This document shows, piece by piece, positions 9,100-17,293 of a stretch of 64,000 bases of DNA (position 1 is the first letter of the stretch; every line of letters begins with the position of its first letter). The DNA is from JAZKAR01 sp040389065 (GTDB taxonomy: Bacteria > Pseudomonadota > Gammaproteobacteria > Burkholderiales > Casimicrobiaceae). The DNA lies in NCBI GenBank assembly GCA_040389065.1, contig JAZKAR010000003.1, forward strand, positions 40,693 through 104,692. The letters are read 5' to 3'. The notes under the pieces were generated by a model. The model did not search any database. It was not told where the DNA came from and saw nothing but the letters and a program-made list of their open reading frames with translations. A program made the translations under genes and the position numbers.

Positions 9100-10044
9100 A
9101 TGGTGCATGAAATCATTGATTTTTCTCAACTGTGTACAGATCATTTACCTACACAGGTTAAAGTAGTTGAGGTAGGTGTACGCGATGGCTTGCAAAATGA
9201 ATTAAACCTGGTAGATACGACAACAAAACTAGAGCTTATTCATCGCTTAATTCATGCAGGAGTGCGCTCTATAGAAGTTGGTGCGTTTGTGTCGCCTAAG
9301 TGGGTGCCGCAAATGGCAAATACATCCGAGGTATTAAACAGATTAATACGTAAAGAGGGCATTGCATACAGCGTATTGGTGCCTAATATGAAAGGCCTTG
9401 AGCAAGCATTAGCGCAAGGCTGTAAGGAGATTGCCGTATTCGCTGCAGCTTCAGAATCTTTTTCGCAAAAGAATATTAATTGTTCCATTGCAGAAAGCCT
9501 GAATAGGTTTCAGCCAGTGATAGAAGAAGCAAAAAAACATGGCGTAAATGTACGAGCCTATGTTTCATGCGTAGTGCATTGCCCATTTGAGGGGGTGGTT
9601 TCACCGCAAACTGTGGTAAGTGTGGCATCTATTTTGCATCAAATGGGTTGCTATGAAATCAGCCTTGGAGATACAACAGGCAGGGGGACTCCTGCGACAA
9701 TTACGCGCATGATTGAAGCCTGCTCTAAAGAAGTTCAAGTTGGAGCATTAGCGGGTCATTTTCATGACACATACGGTATGGCAATAGCCAATATTGTGGC
9801 ATCATTGCAATGCGGCATCTCAATATTCGATAGCTCAGTAGCGGGGCTGGGCGGATGCCCATATTCCCCAGGGGCAACGGGTAACGTGGCTACAGAAGAT
9901 GTTGTGTATTTTTTAGAAGGTTTAGGTATTGAAACGGGCCTTGATCTCGGCCGGTTAATACACGCTGGAGAGTTTATTTGCAGTAAGCTTCATCCTAACT
10001 CTTTAGCTAGGGTAGAAAAACCTTTTTTAGTAAACCAGATTTGA
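9100..10044 (+). CDS. mvaB: Hydroxymethylglutaryl-CoA lyase
   Basis: 314 aa TIM-barrel lyase that cleaves HMG-CoA to acetyl-CoA and acetoacetate. Family signs are EVGVRDGLQNE near residue 25-35 with the catalytic Arg-Asp, the metal-site region GHFHDTYG, and the signature GLGGCPYSPGATGN with the catalytic Cys at about 253. It starts 2 bp after mvaA, so the two are translationally close and probably form one operon. The acetoacetate made could be activated by the acetoacetyl-CoA synthetase at the right end of the window (inference). No leucine-degradation genes are adjacent. Confidence 0.95.
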   Translation: MVHEIIDFSQLCTDHLPTQVKVVEVGVRDGLQNELNLVDTTTKLELIHRLIHAGVRSIEVGAFVSPKWVPQMANTSEVLNRLIRKEGIAYSVLVPNMKGLEQALAQGCKEIAVFAAASESFSQKNINCSIAESLNRFQPVIEEAKKHGVNVRAYVSCVVHCPFEGVVSPQTVVSVASILHQMGCYEISLGDTTGRGTPATITRMIEACSKEVQVGALAGHFHDTYGMAIANIVASLQCGISIFDSSVAGLGGCPYSPGATGNVATEDVVYFLEGLGIETGLDLGRLIHAGEFICSKLHPNSLARVEKPFLVNQI

Positions 10045-10133
10045 AAGCATTAACGTTTAATAGAGGCTTAAATAAAAATTAAATAACAGTAAATGTAAAT
10101 CGCACGAGTCAGCACGTAATGATTGTTTATAGT

Positions 10134-10251
10134 TAGAAGTTACGCAGTTCAGCGCTATCAAAACATGGCAATGCAGACAGTACACGTAGTACGGCAAGTT
10201 GACAACACGCAGGGCGTCCCACGCCCAAGAGAGCCAACTGCGTAACTTCTA
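10134..10251. repeat. Palindromic interspersed repeat, copy 4
   Basis: 118 bp, with perfect 16-bp ends TAGAAGTTACGCAGTT and AACTGCGTAACTTCTA. Internal blocks include GCAGACAGTACACGTAGTAC and GGGCGTCCCACGCC. It sits between the convergent mvaB and macrodomain genes, where it could act as a transcription stop. Confidence 0.95.
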
Positions 10252-10263
10252 ATATTATAAAGA

Positions 10264-10773
10264 TTATTGAATTAATGCCTTATAAACGTTTAATTGCTCA
10301 ATTGAAAAACAGCAAAAAATGATCTCTTGGATAGAAGTTAATGTTAATAAAGATTGTTGAACGGTTTCATAAGCAATCGTTGCCGCTTGTTCAACTGGAT
10401 ACCCATAAACACCGGTACTAATGCCAGGAAAAGCGATCGACCGGATTTTATGTTCAGCTGCTATTATCAGTGAGCGGTGATAGCATGAAGCCAGAAGCTC
10501 AGGTTCTTGTTGTTTGCCGCCTCGCCACACGGGGCCAACGGTATGAATCACAAATTTAGCTGGCAGACGGAAGCCGGGCGTAAGTTTTGCATCTCCCGTT
10601 TTGCAGCCTTGCAGCGTTCGGCATGCATCGAGCAGTTCTGGGCCAGCCGCTCGATGAATGGCACTATCTACACCGCCGCCGCCTAAAAGAGAAGTATTGG
10701 CAGCATTTACTATTGCATCAATGTTTAGAGTGGTAATATCTGCTTGTATACAGCGAATGATGCAAGATGTCAT
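10264..10773 (-). CDS. Macrodomain protein, probable O-acetyl-ADP-ribose deacetylase
   Basis: 169 aa from the ATG at 10773, which has AAGGAG upstream; the upstream in-frame ATG at 10809 lacks one. This is a single macrodomain, a fold that binds ADP-ribose; bacterial stand-alone members of this size (YmdB type) remove acyl groups from O-acetyl-ADP-ribose or reverse ADP-ribosylation. Motifs are DAIVNAANTSLLGGGGVDSAI with the catalytic-type Asn and Asp, and GISTGVYGYP for phosphate binding. No neighbouring ADP-ribosyltransferase is present. Confidence 0.92.
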   Translation of the reverse strand: MTSCIIRCIQADITTLNIDAIVNAANTSLLGGGGVDSAIHRAAGPELLDACRTLQGCKTGDAKLTPGFRLPAKFVIHTVGPVWRGGKQQEPELLASCYHRSLIIAAEHKIRSIAFPGISTGVYGYPVEQAATIAYETVQQSLLTLTSIQEIIFCCFSIEQLNVYKALIQ

Positions 10774-10930
10774 AAAGAAATTCTCCTTAGTCCAATTGCT
10801 AAACAACATTGTGTAATGAGCCTTTTATCAGGCTTCACAGAGCCTAGTAAAATTAAGTTCTAATATCTTATCAGAGTAGATTTTGCTAATATCACACATT
10901 AAGATTTAAATTTAAAAGGAAAATAATAAC

Positions 10931-11266
10931 ATGTCATCAGATGCTTATTTAAAAGCAGTGGAGAATCAAATTGTGGCTAGCAATTATAATATTAATGGAA
11001 ATCACTACAATTTGACTCTTCCTTTGGTGGAAAAAGAGTCTATTGATGAATTGGTAACATTAATTAAATTAGGGCAAGATAGCCAATTAAAAGTTGAATT
11101 AGAATCGCTTGCAGATAAAATTTTAAAAGCGGTGCAAGCTAAAAAAGTTGATCAAGCTATTGAGCAATCAATCATTAATAACGCCAAAGCTGCGCTTGAA
11201 AGTTTAATGGAAAGATTCCCTTTCTGGGGAGTTGAAAAAGGGATGACATTATCAAAGTATCTCTAA
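10931..11266 (+). CDS. Small protein of unknown function (111 aa)
   Basis: Not recognised. The ORF starts with MSSDAYLKAVENQIV behind a clear AAAAGGA ribosome binding site. After a short beta-like part (NYNINGNHYNLTLPLVEKE) it is predicted mostly helical and charged, with no membrane segment. It is followed 68 bp later by a hydrolase gene on the same strand; an operon is possible. Confidence 0.65.
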   Translation: MSSDAYLKAVENQIVASNYNINGNHYNLTLPLVEKESIDELVTLIKLGQDSQLKVELESLADKILKAVQAKKVDQAIEQSIINNAKAALESLMERFPFWGVEKGMTLSKYL

Positions 11267-11334
11267 TGATTGAGTAGCTATAGATAATTCTCTATAGCTG
11301 TCTTTTTTACTCATGGTAATAAAAGGATTTATTC

Positions 11335-12189
11335 ATGTTTGCGGGTATTCAACATATCGAAATCAGGGATAATGTTTTAGGTATTGTTTTCCCCGCTGCG
11401 GTGATGTATCCCACGAATACAGCCTCTGTTCCTACTATTTTTGGGCAATCCTTCATTGAGCTAAGTGATAAAGCGCCTATTTCAACAGGTGAGTATCCTC
11501 TCGTAGTCATTTCACATGGGAATGGGGGATCACATTTTATTTATGCCACCATTTGCACTCATCTGGCGAAACAGGGTTATATCGTGGCAATGTTAGAGCA
11601 CCCTGGCAATAATTATAAAAAAAATGAATTGGAATGGACACCTCAAAACTTAAGTAATCGTCCGCGCCATATTCGTGACACCATTGATGCCGTTGCAAAA
11701 CATCCTTTTTTTATCCGCAGCGTACAAGTAGATAACGTAGCGGTTATTGGGCATTCATTAGGCGGATACACCGCTTTGGCAGTAGCCGGCGGAAAGCCAT
11801 GGTCAAAAGAAGGCCAACAAATTGAAGTAGAAGCAGATTCACGCGTGCGCGCGTTGGTACTGTTAGCACCAGCAACCCCTTGGTACTTGCCAGCAGGCTC
11901 TCTCAGTAACGTGACTGTGCCCATTCTTATGCTGGTTGCTGAACACGATTCATACACACCGCGTTGGCAATCCGATATTGTATTAAATGGCGTTCCTGAT
12001 AAAAAGCAAGTCACCTACAGAGTAGTTGAAAATGCAGGCCATTTTTCGTTTATTAGCCCATTTCCATTAAAAATGAGAAGCCCGTCCTTTCTTCCTTCAA
12101 CCGATCCAGGTGGATTTGATCGCGAGGCGTTTCACCAGAAGCTTCCTAGTGAAATAGGTGAGTTTTTGGATAAGGCGCTGAAAAAATAA
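11335..12189 (+). CDS. Alpha/beta hydrolase (PAF-acetylhydrolase or dienelactone hydrolase-like)
   Basis: 284 aa without signal peptide. The nucleophile elbow is GHSLGGYT, the oxyanion region is VVISHGNGGSH, an Asp is in VAEHDSYTP and the His in NAGHFSF, giving a full Ser-Asp-His triad. The overall pattern is that of predicted dienelactone hydrolases related to platelet-activating factor acetylhydrolase. Substrate is unknown. It converges on an MFS transporter with a 42-bp gap. Confidence 0.88.
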   Translation: MFAGIQHIEIRDNVLGIVFPAAVMYPTNTASVPTIFGQSFIELSDKAPISTGEYPLVVISHGNGGSHFIYATICTHLAKQGYIVAMLEHPGNNYKKNELEWTPQNLSNRPRHIRDTIDAVAKHPFFIRSVQVDNVAVIGHSLGGYTALAVAGGKPWSKEGQQIEVEADSRVRALVLLAPATPWYLPAGSLSNVTVPILMLVAEHDSYTPRWQSDIVLNGVPDKKQVTYRVVENAGHFSFISPFPLKMRSPSFLPSTDPGGFDREAFHQKLPSEIGEFLDKALKK

Positions 12190-12231
12190 GAGTAGAAGTT
12201 ATTTACAGAAGTATTTTACTCGGATGAACTA

Positions 12232-13425
12232 CTAAGTTGATTTATCCTCAATAGCATGAGCTTGTTTCTTAAGCTGCTGTAAAACCCAAATTACCCAACT
12301 ACCCACCAGAAGCGCTAAGCATCCTGCGATAATGGGAAAATTATGAGGAGACAGCTGCATAATGCTTATGCCCACTGCGCCTACAGATAAGCGCCCAACA
12401 TTGAGAAGCATCTCCCGCGTACCTACTGACATAAGGCTTTTATGTTCATACCATCGCTTATTTACGCCGCAGCCGTAAAACTGGGTAGCACCCACCCAAA
12501 TAAACAGCGTTATACTTACTTGTACAGGTAAGGATAAGCCGAGCGGCAATGATAAAAAGGTCCATCCTGCTAAATATAGGCCAAGTCCTATCAAGAGTTC
12601 TTTTCCACGCATTTGATTTGCTATTCGACCCACAATAGGGGCAAGCAAAATTAATACACATACCTGAAAGGCAAGAATACCGCCTGCTGTTTTAGGTGCC
12701 ATACCTTCAAGCCGTAACCAGGCTGGTAGCAGAAAACCGTTTAAAACGTCGATCATTCCGTAACTAATGGCTAAGGTGCGTAGCAATCGGTCTGTTTCTA
12801 AAACACTTTTTCGAAACTCTGTCCAATAGCTGCCTAATAGTGATTCACGGCGTGATTTTAATAGGCGCAATAAAATAGATGTACCTAAGGCTAATGAAGT
12901 AAAGGCCAAGGCTAAACCAAAGGTGATGTAGCCTGCCTGTAAGACAAAACCACTGACAACATAACCTACGCCGCTGCCTAAACCCATCATCACATAGGCC
13001 ATGGCAATTTCGTTGCCGCGATTGCTTGAGCTACTATGGGTAAACATAGAGAGGTGATAGGCTGTCCAATACGCCATTGCCATACAACTATATGCAATGG
13101 CTAAACCTAAGGGCGCTGAGTTGCCTACACCCCAGGCTAATCCAAAACCTATAAAGAGAAGAGAGAAAAAAGCAAGGCCAGCTTTGGGCATGCCATAGCG
13201 ACCATATATCCAGCATAAACCTGGCATTAACACAAACCCTGTTAATCCAAAAAAAACCATCCAGAATAGTGCTAAAGAAGAAAGTCCTAAACCTGCTATA
13301 TGGTAAGAAAACGTTAACAGTGAAAGATGAAATCCTAATAGCCCTAAACTAGTAGCCCCGTAAATTTGCGCCCGCTTGGGGTCGGTGAAAGGAGTAATGA
13401 ACGCATGGCGAATATGTTGGCGCAT
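12232..13425 (-). CDS. Major facilitator superfamily transporter
   Basis: 397 aa from ATG 13425, chosen because AGGAAA lies 8 bases before it; an upstream TTG at 13470 is less likely. About twelve hydrophobic segments fit an MFS permease, with a basic loop near residue 197-215 (LRLLKSRRESLLGSYW) between the two six-helix halves. The weak similarity gives no substrate. The gene ends close to the convergent hydrolase. Confidence 0.85.
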   Translation of the reverse strand: MRQHIRHAFITPFTDPKRAQIYGATSLGLLGFHLSLLTFSYHIAGLGLSSLALFWMVFFGLTGFVLMPGLCWIYGRYGMPKAGLAFFSLLFIGFGLAWGVGNSAPLGLAIAYSCMAMAYWTAYHLSMFTHSSSSNRGNEIAMAYVMMGLGSGVGYVVSGFVLQAGYITFGLALAFTSLALGTSILLRLLKSRRESLLGSYWTEFRKSVLETDRLLRTLAISYGMIDVLNGFLLPAWLRLEGMAPKTAGGILAFQVCVLILLAPIVGRIANQMRGKELLIGLGLYLAGWTFLSLPLGLSLPVQVSITLFIWVGATQFYGCGVNKRWYEHKSLMSVGTREMLLNVGRLSVGAVGISIMQLSPHNFPIIAGCLALLVGSWVIWVLQQLKKQAHAIEDKST

Positions 13426-14138
13426 ACAGGCTATTTCCTGGCTATGAATAAATGTAAAGCCTCGTCTCAATACGCTTGAAAAAATAAATCATGTCTTTTC
13501 TGATCTGGCTGTGTTGCTTAATGATAATTAGCGTGTTGTCCTTCGCCCTATAAGAAAAATGTATCGATTTTTATTCCTCAAAAAATTGAGATAAAGTACT
13601 TGTTGATTATGCACCTAATTTAGGTACTACATCATGAATTCTAACGATTATTTTTAAAGTAAAATAAAGTAAATCGTGAGTGATTTTTTCTTTCTCGTAT
13701 CCATTAAGTATGCTGTTATTGTGAGTCTGCATTTCTTGTGTTTTCTCTTGAGTTTTCTTCTAGTAGATAATTACGCGAATAGATGTATTACAGAATATAA
13801 GAACAAAGTGTCAACCCGTACAATGCGCTGTTCGTTACTTGCCTAATAAAAGATTTATATAGATAACGTTTTCTACTGCATTGCAAACTACGATTAGGTT
13901 TTAACGATTAGGTTCTAATAAGCTTTATACATATTGTTTATTAGCGAAGCTAATAGAGTATTTATTGAGCCACAACGTTCAATAAATAAAGTTTTATGTT
14001 GATTAGCTATGTAAGCTTGTTTAAAGGCATTCATTTTAAGCTTTGCTTAATGGCGCTTATTAATAAAAATAGTATCTTATCTATAGTTTCAAGATGCTTT
14101 AATTTCTCAAATGTTCTTAATTATTCCGGGTTTACATA
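13426..14138. other. Long AT-rich intergenic region without recognisable gene
   Basis: 713 bp between the divergent MFS and secreted-protein genes. It must hold both promoters. I see one short hairpin near 13959-13988 (TTTATTGA and TCAATAAA arms) and no ORF with a convincing start, no repeat copy and no RNA gene. Confidence 0.5.
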
Positions 14139-15035
14139 ATGTTTAATAAACTAACTATCGGTATGTTTTTATTACTTCCACTGATGGCACAAGCTAGTCA
14201 TGAGCCTCATGTTTTTAAGCGCGGGTATCCTTTTCATGTGCGTGTAAATCAAGAACTTCAAGAAGTAGATGTGGGGGATTCAGAGCGTAAGGATGATTTT
14301 GGCCTCACAGGAAGTCTTGCATCAAGGCATACAGGCAGAGGAAATGCAGCTACGCTAATTGCAGCCATGCAAAACGGGAAAAATGTTGTCATCACTGGGG
14401 TTAATGTTAAGGCAGGGGGAATACCTGGTCGTATTGAGTCAACCAGAAAAGGTTTAAAAGTTGCGATAAAGGAAGGCGATGGTCGCTCAGATGCGCCACT
14501 AAGAGCAACGGTAGCTTCGTTTGCGCTTCCTTCAGATAAAAAATTATTTTGGGATTTGAAAGTGCAATTTGGCGATCTTACAGAGAGTGGTAGATGGGAG
14601 TTAACGCCCTCTGGTTCTGATCCCGCGCTTATTTGGCAAGTAAAGGCGCCTGGCATACAACCTTCTTTAGCGATGGTCGTCGATACAGATGATGAAGATC
14701 CTACTAAATTAATGCTGTTCTTTAGTATTAAAACGAGTCCGAACGCACAAGTGCAAAGAGCAGGAACCATAAGAGGTTTACGTCGGTATGAACCCATAAA
14801 AATATCGATGCAAGCGCTATTAGATGAAGAAGAGCCTGATCGTGGAGGTAGAGGGTATTGGCGAGTAAAAGTAAACAACCGAGTCGCTGTAAACTATAGA
14901 GGGCCAACCTTAATGGCTGCTGCTAAAGCGCCTCACCAATGGTATATTGGACTTTACAGGTATTTGACACATGGCCCTGCTAGAGTCTCTAGGGTAAGTT
15001 ACTGGAGCCGTGCGCAATTATTATCTGCAGAGTAA
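14139..15035 (+). CDS. Secreted protein, possibly polysaccharide lyase-like
   Basis: 298 aa with a clear signal peptide (hydrophobic core residues 7-16, cleavage likely after AQA at 17-19). The middle and end look like a jelly-roll lyase: QFGDLTESGRWEL, PALIWQVKAPG, then YWRVKVNNRVAVNYRGPT and QWYIGLYRY. This resembles the heparin-lyase/polysaccharide-lyase fold with a beta-sandwich, but I cannot identify catalytic residues with confidence. The protein would act outside the inner membrane. It stands alone and is followed by a hairpin shared with the convergent gene. Confidence 0.6.
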   Translation: MFNKLTIGMFLLLPLMAQASHEPHVFKRGYPFHVRVNQELQEVDVGDSERKDDFGLTGSLASRHTGRGNAATLIAAMQNGKNVVITGVNVKAGGIPGRIESTRKGLKVAIKEGDGRSDAPLRATVASFALPSDKKLFWDLKVQFGDLTESGRWELTPSGSDPALIWQVKAPGIQPSLAMVVDTDDEDPTKLMLFFSIKTSPNAQVQRAGTIRGLRRYEPIKISMQALLDEEEPDRGGRGYWRVKVNNRVAVNYRGPTLMAAAKAPHQWYIGLYRYLTHGPARVSRVSYWSRAQLLSAE

Positions 15036-15078
15036 TACAGCAAATATTTTTATTGGAATTAGAATTAGTAGGGAAAGG

Positions 15079-15113
15079 CTAAGGCATGATGGAATACAGG
15101 TAACATGCCTTAG
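15079..15113. terminator. Perfect 10-bp hairpin between convergent genes
   Basis: Arms CTAAGGCATG (15079-15088) and CATGCCTTAG (15104-15113) with a 15-nt loop, located between two convergent stop codons. There is no strong T run, so the terminator call is moderate. Confidence 0.6.
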
Positions 15114-15121
15114 CGAAAAGA

Positions 15122-15493
15122 TTAGTTTCTAAACTGAAGCGATATTTTTGCAATAAAAGTAGTTTCAGGTTTAGGGAAATTAATAGGTTTTAAGTTCTTT
15201 TTAATACATTGAGCGGTATCGCCATCAGGATCCATTTTTAGTTCGCCTAGGGTACCTTGGGGTGTAACTTCAAAATAAATTTTGATTGGATCAGGCGTAG
15301 TAGGTTGGCCTGAAAAACATGTTTTGATAAAGTTGTTTTCATTAAGAAATGCTTGGGCAGCTTGTTGCTCGTATTTTTTTCCTGCTTCAGAAGCTGTATC
15401 AACTTTGTTTTTTGCCTCGAGATCGATAAAAGAAGTCGCATTTGAAAACAGTGGAAATAATAATAAGGTAGCAGTTATATGTTTAAGTTTCAT
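15122..15493 (-). CDS. Small secreted protein, TonB-C/AgmX-like
   Basis: 123 aa with a signal peptide (about residues 1-20, cleavage after SNA). The mature part has a single pair of cysteines (TCFSG and AQCIKKN) that could form a disulfide. The end (YFEVTPQGTLGELKM, then CIKKNLKPINFPKP and FIAKISLQF) resembles the short beta-alpha-beta C-terminal domain seen in TonB-like and AgmX-type proteins. No energising partner genes are near. Function is unknown. Confidence 0.7.
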   Translation of the reverse strand: MKLKHITATLLLFPLFSNATSFIDLEAKNKVDTASEAGKKYEQQAAQAFLNENNFIKTCFSGQPTTPDPIKIYFEVTPQGTLGELKMDPDGDTAQCIKKNLKPINFPKPETTFIAKISLQFRN

Positions 15494-15522
15494 ATCAAAT
15501 ATCTTTTTAAAATAGAAAAGGT

Positions 15523-15630
15523 ATGACGTTTAAAAACGTACGACTTGCCAAAATAGATGACGTATATTCAAGTGTCAACGATGTGGATTTTACCAGGCTC
15601 GTTCAAAGCGAATCGTTCGGCAAGATTTGA
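15523..15630 (+). CDS. Possible 35-aa small ORF
   Basis: An ATG behind AAAAGG opens a 35-codon frame starting MTFKNVRLAKIDDVYSS. It lies in the 240-bp gap between two minus-strand genes. It might be a small gene or the leftover N-terminus of a lost one; the sequence that follows does not continue in any frame I recognise. Confidence 0.2.
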   Translation: MTFKNVRLAKIDDVYSSVNDVDFTRLVQSESFGKI

Positions 15631-15732
15631 TCGAGCTTTGTTGAGCAATTTATTAGAGTAGCAAATGGACAAAAATGGTGCCACACCAGAAGTAATGCTT
15701 CCTAAGTGTAGGAAGTTATAAAATGTATATCA

Positions 15733-16548
15733 TTACAGCATGGGCGCAGATTTATCTGAAGGCGGCAGTGCGTAAGCCATTACACTAAGGCAGCAGGCCA
15801 GACACATAATAATACCACTGATAATCCAGCTTACGGTATCGGGTAAAAGAGGAACTTCTTGGCGCCAATGAGCAAGTAATGAAAATCCTCCCAGGCCAAT
15901 TGCAATAGAGCCTAGCGCTAAGATAATGGCACGATACAGCAATAACCGTTGTATATCGTGTTCGTGTGCTCCCATGAGCCGCATGATCCAATCACGTTGC
16001 CGATGAGAAATTTGGTAAAGCCGCAGCGCATGCCAAAAGAAAAAAATAAAAGGAATAATTTCCCCAAGAATCAATACAGGTTTGAGCCAAGGCCAATAGC
16101 TTGCAGTGTTATTTTGCGCGAGGTAAGGAGAGGAGGGAGAAGGGTGAGGCTGAACGGTTGGTGGCGTTGCTGCTTCTGCCGATTTAGGAGGGTAAGCGCT
16201 GTTGATAGGAAAAGTAGATTGAAAAGCAGGTTTCTTTAAAGGGATTTTAAGAAATTCAGGTTTTTCAGCAGGTTTAATAGCTGCTATAAGCGCTGAAGGT
16301 TCTTTAGAGGGTAAATGAGATTGCAATAAATATTGGGGAGGAAGCGTACTGCGCAAGCCATCTGGCAAAGGAGGCAGGAGCATCCATTTTAATAGGCCTA
16401 ATATTAACAGGCTTCCTAAAAACAGCATATGAAGCAGCATTTTGCCTAGGCGCGAGGCTATTTGTGCAGGGCTTTGTATATGAGTCAGCTCGCGTAATGT
16501 ATTAGCATGCCCATTTAAAGCATCTTTTAATTCTGACGATTCATCCAT
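15733..16548 (-). CDS. ftsX: FtsX-like cell-division permease, degenerate
   Basis: 271 aa, shorter than usual FtsX (300 or more). Four hydrophobic segments (about 36-58, 154-177, 205-227, 239-260) fit FtsX topology, and the cytoplasmic motif IMRLMGAHEHDIQRLLLY matches the FtsX MKLVGAxxxFIRRPF region. Between TM1 and TM2, where FtsX carries its folded extracellular domain, there is a proline-, alanine- and serine-rich stretch (about 60-150) that looks disordered. FtsX normally transmits FtsE ATP binding to EnvC and the amidases at the septum. The gene overlaps ftsE by 22 bp. Confidence 0.8.
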   Translation of the reverse strand: MDESSELKDALNGHANTLRELTHIQSPAQIASRLGKMLLHMLFLGSLLILGLLKWMLLPPLPDGLRSTLPPQYLLQSHLPSKEPSALIAAIKPAEKPEFLKIPLKKPAFQSTFPINSAYPPKSAEAATPPTVQPHPSPSSPYLAQNNTASYWPWLKPVLILGEIIPFIFFFWHALRLYQISHRQRDWIMRLMGAHEHDIQRLLLYRAIILALGSIAIGLGGFSLLAHWRQEVPLLPDTVSWIISGIIMCLACCLSVMAYALPPSDKSAPML

Positions 16549-17177
16549 TGTTCACTCGATAGCAAAAATAGCCGTTCAGCACGTTGCATAGGCTGCGTTT
16601 CTGTACAGACTAAGGTGGTTTCAGGAGAACGAATACGATTAACCCACTCAAAAAAACTGCTTTCGTCTTCACGAAAACGTGTGAGGGGCGTATCGGCAAG
16701 AACAAGTTGAGGGCGATGGATAAAGGCTCTGCCCAGGCTAAGGCGGTATTGTTCGTTCCAGCTTAAACTACTAACGGGATCATTTACCCGTTCATGCAGT
16801 TCTAAATGCCGTAACGTACTTTCTACGGTATTATGAAGGACGTTGCCGTAGATTCCTCTTAAGCGAAGAGGTAGCTCAAGATTATCCTTTAATGTACGTT
16901 CAGTAAGAAGCGTATCAGGTGAACCCATTAAACCAATATGACGACGCAATAATGTAGTAGAGTGCTCGCGTAAGCGCGCCCAATTTTTTCTCTGAAATAA
17001 GATAGAGCCTGATGTAGGCATTTCTAAACCCATCATCATCTTAAGCAAAAAACTTTTTCCGCTATGGGCTGAGCCAGAAAAACATACGGTTTCACCCGGA
17101 AAAAGGCAAAAGCTTAAGTCTCTAAATAGCGTAAAACCGTTAGGGTAGTAACGGCTTACATGGCTAAAAATGAGCAT
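16527..17177 (-). CDS. ftsE: FtsE-like ABC protein with degraded ATPase motifs
   Basis: 216 aa, FtsE length and overall similarity (VSRYYPNGFTLFRDLSF; TSGSILF; LKDNLELPLRLRG). Walker A survives in altered form (GSAHSGKS, residues 35-42). Other catalytic motifs are lost: the Q-loop Gln is replaced (IGLMGSPD near 81-88), the signature LSGGEQQR reads LSWNEQYR (138-145), Walker B ends LADTP with Thr163 in place of the catalytic Glu, and the switch His is Glu193 (VCTETQ). It may bind ATP but should not hydrolyse it efficiently. It lies between ftsY and ftsX, overlapping ftsX. Confidence 0.85.
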   Translation of the reverse strand: MLIFSHVSRYYPNGFTLFRDLSFCLFPGETVCFSGSAHSGKSFLLKMMMGLEMPTSGSILFQRKNWARLREHSTTLLRRHIGLMGSPDTLLTERTLKDNLELPLRLRGIYGNVLHNTVESTLRHLELHERVNDPVSSLSWNEQYRLSLGRAFIHRPQLVLADTPLTRFREDESSFFEWVNRIRSPETTLVCTETQPMQRAERLFLLSSEQWMNRQN

Positions 17178-17293
17178 AATACCTTATCCAAAATGTCAAA
17201 AATAAGACGCTTATTCGGCAAGACTTGTGCTGGTAGCTTTAGTCACCTTGGTGCAGCAGTTAGTTAGTGCCATATTTGCTTAAGAAAATTTTA

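Noticed and set aside
15698..15715. 7-bp hairpin downstream of ftsX as a terminator
   Set aside because: Short stem without T run on the relevant strand; too weak to call.
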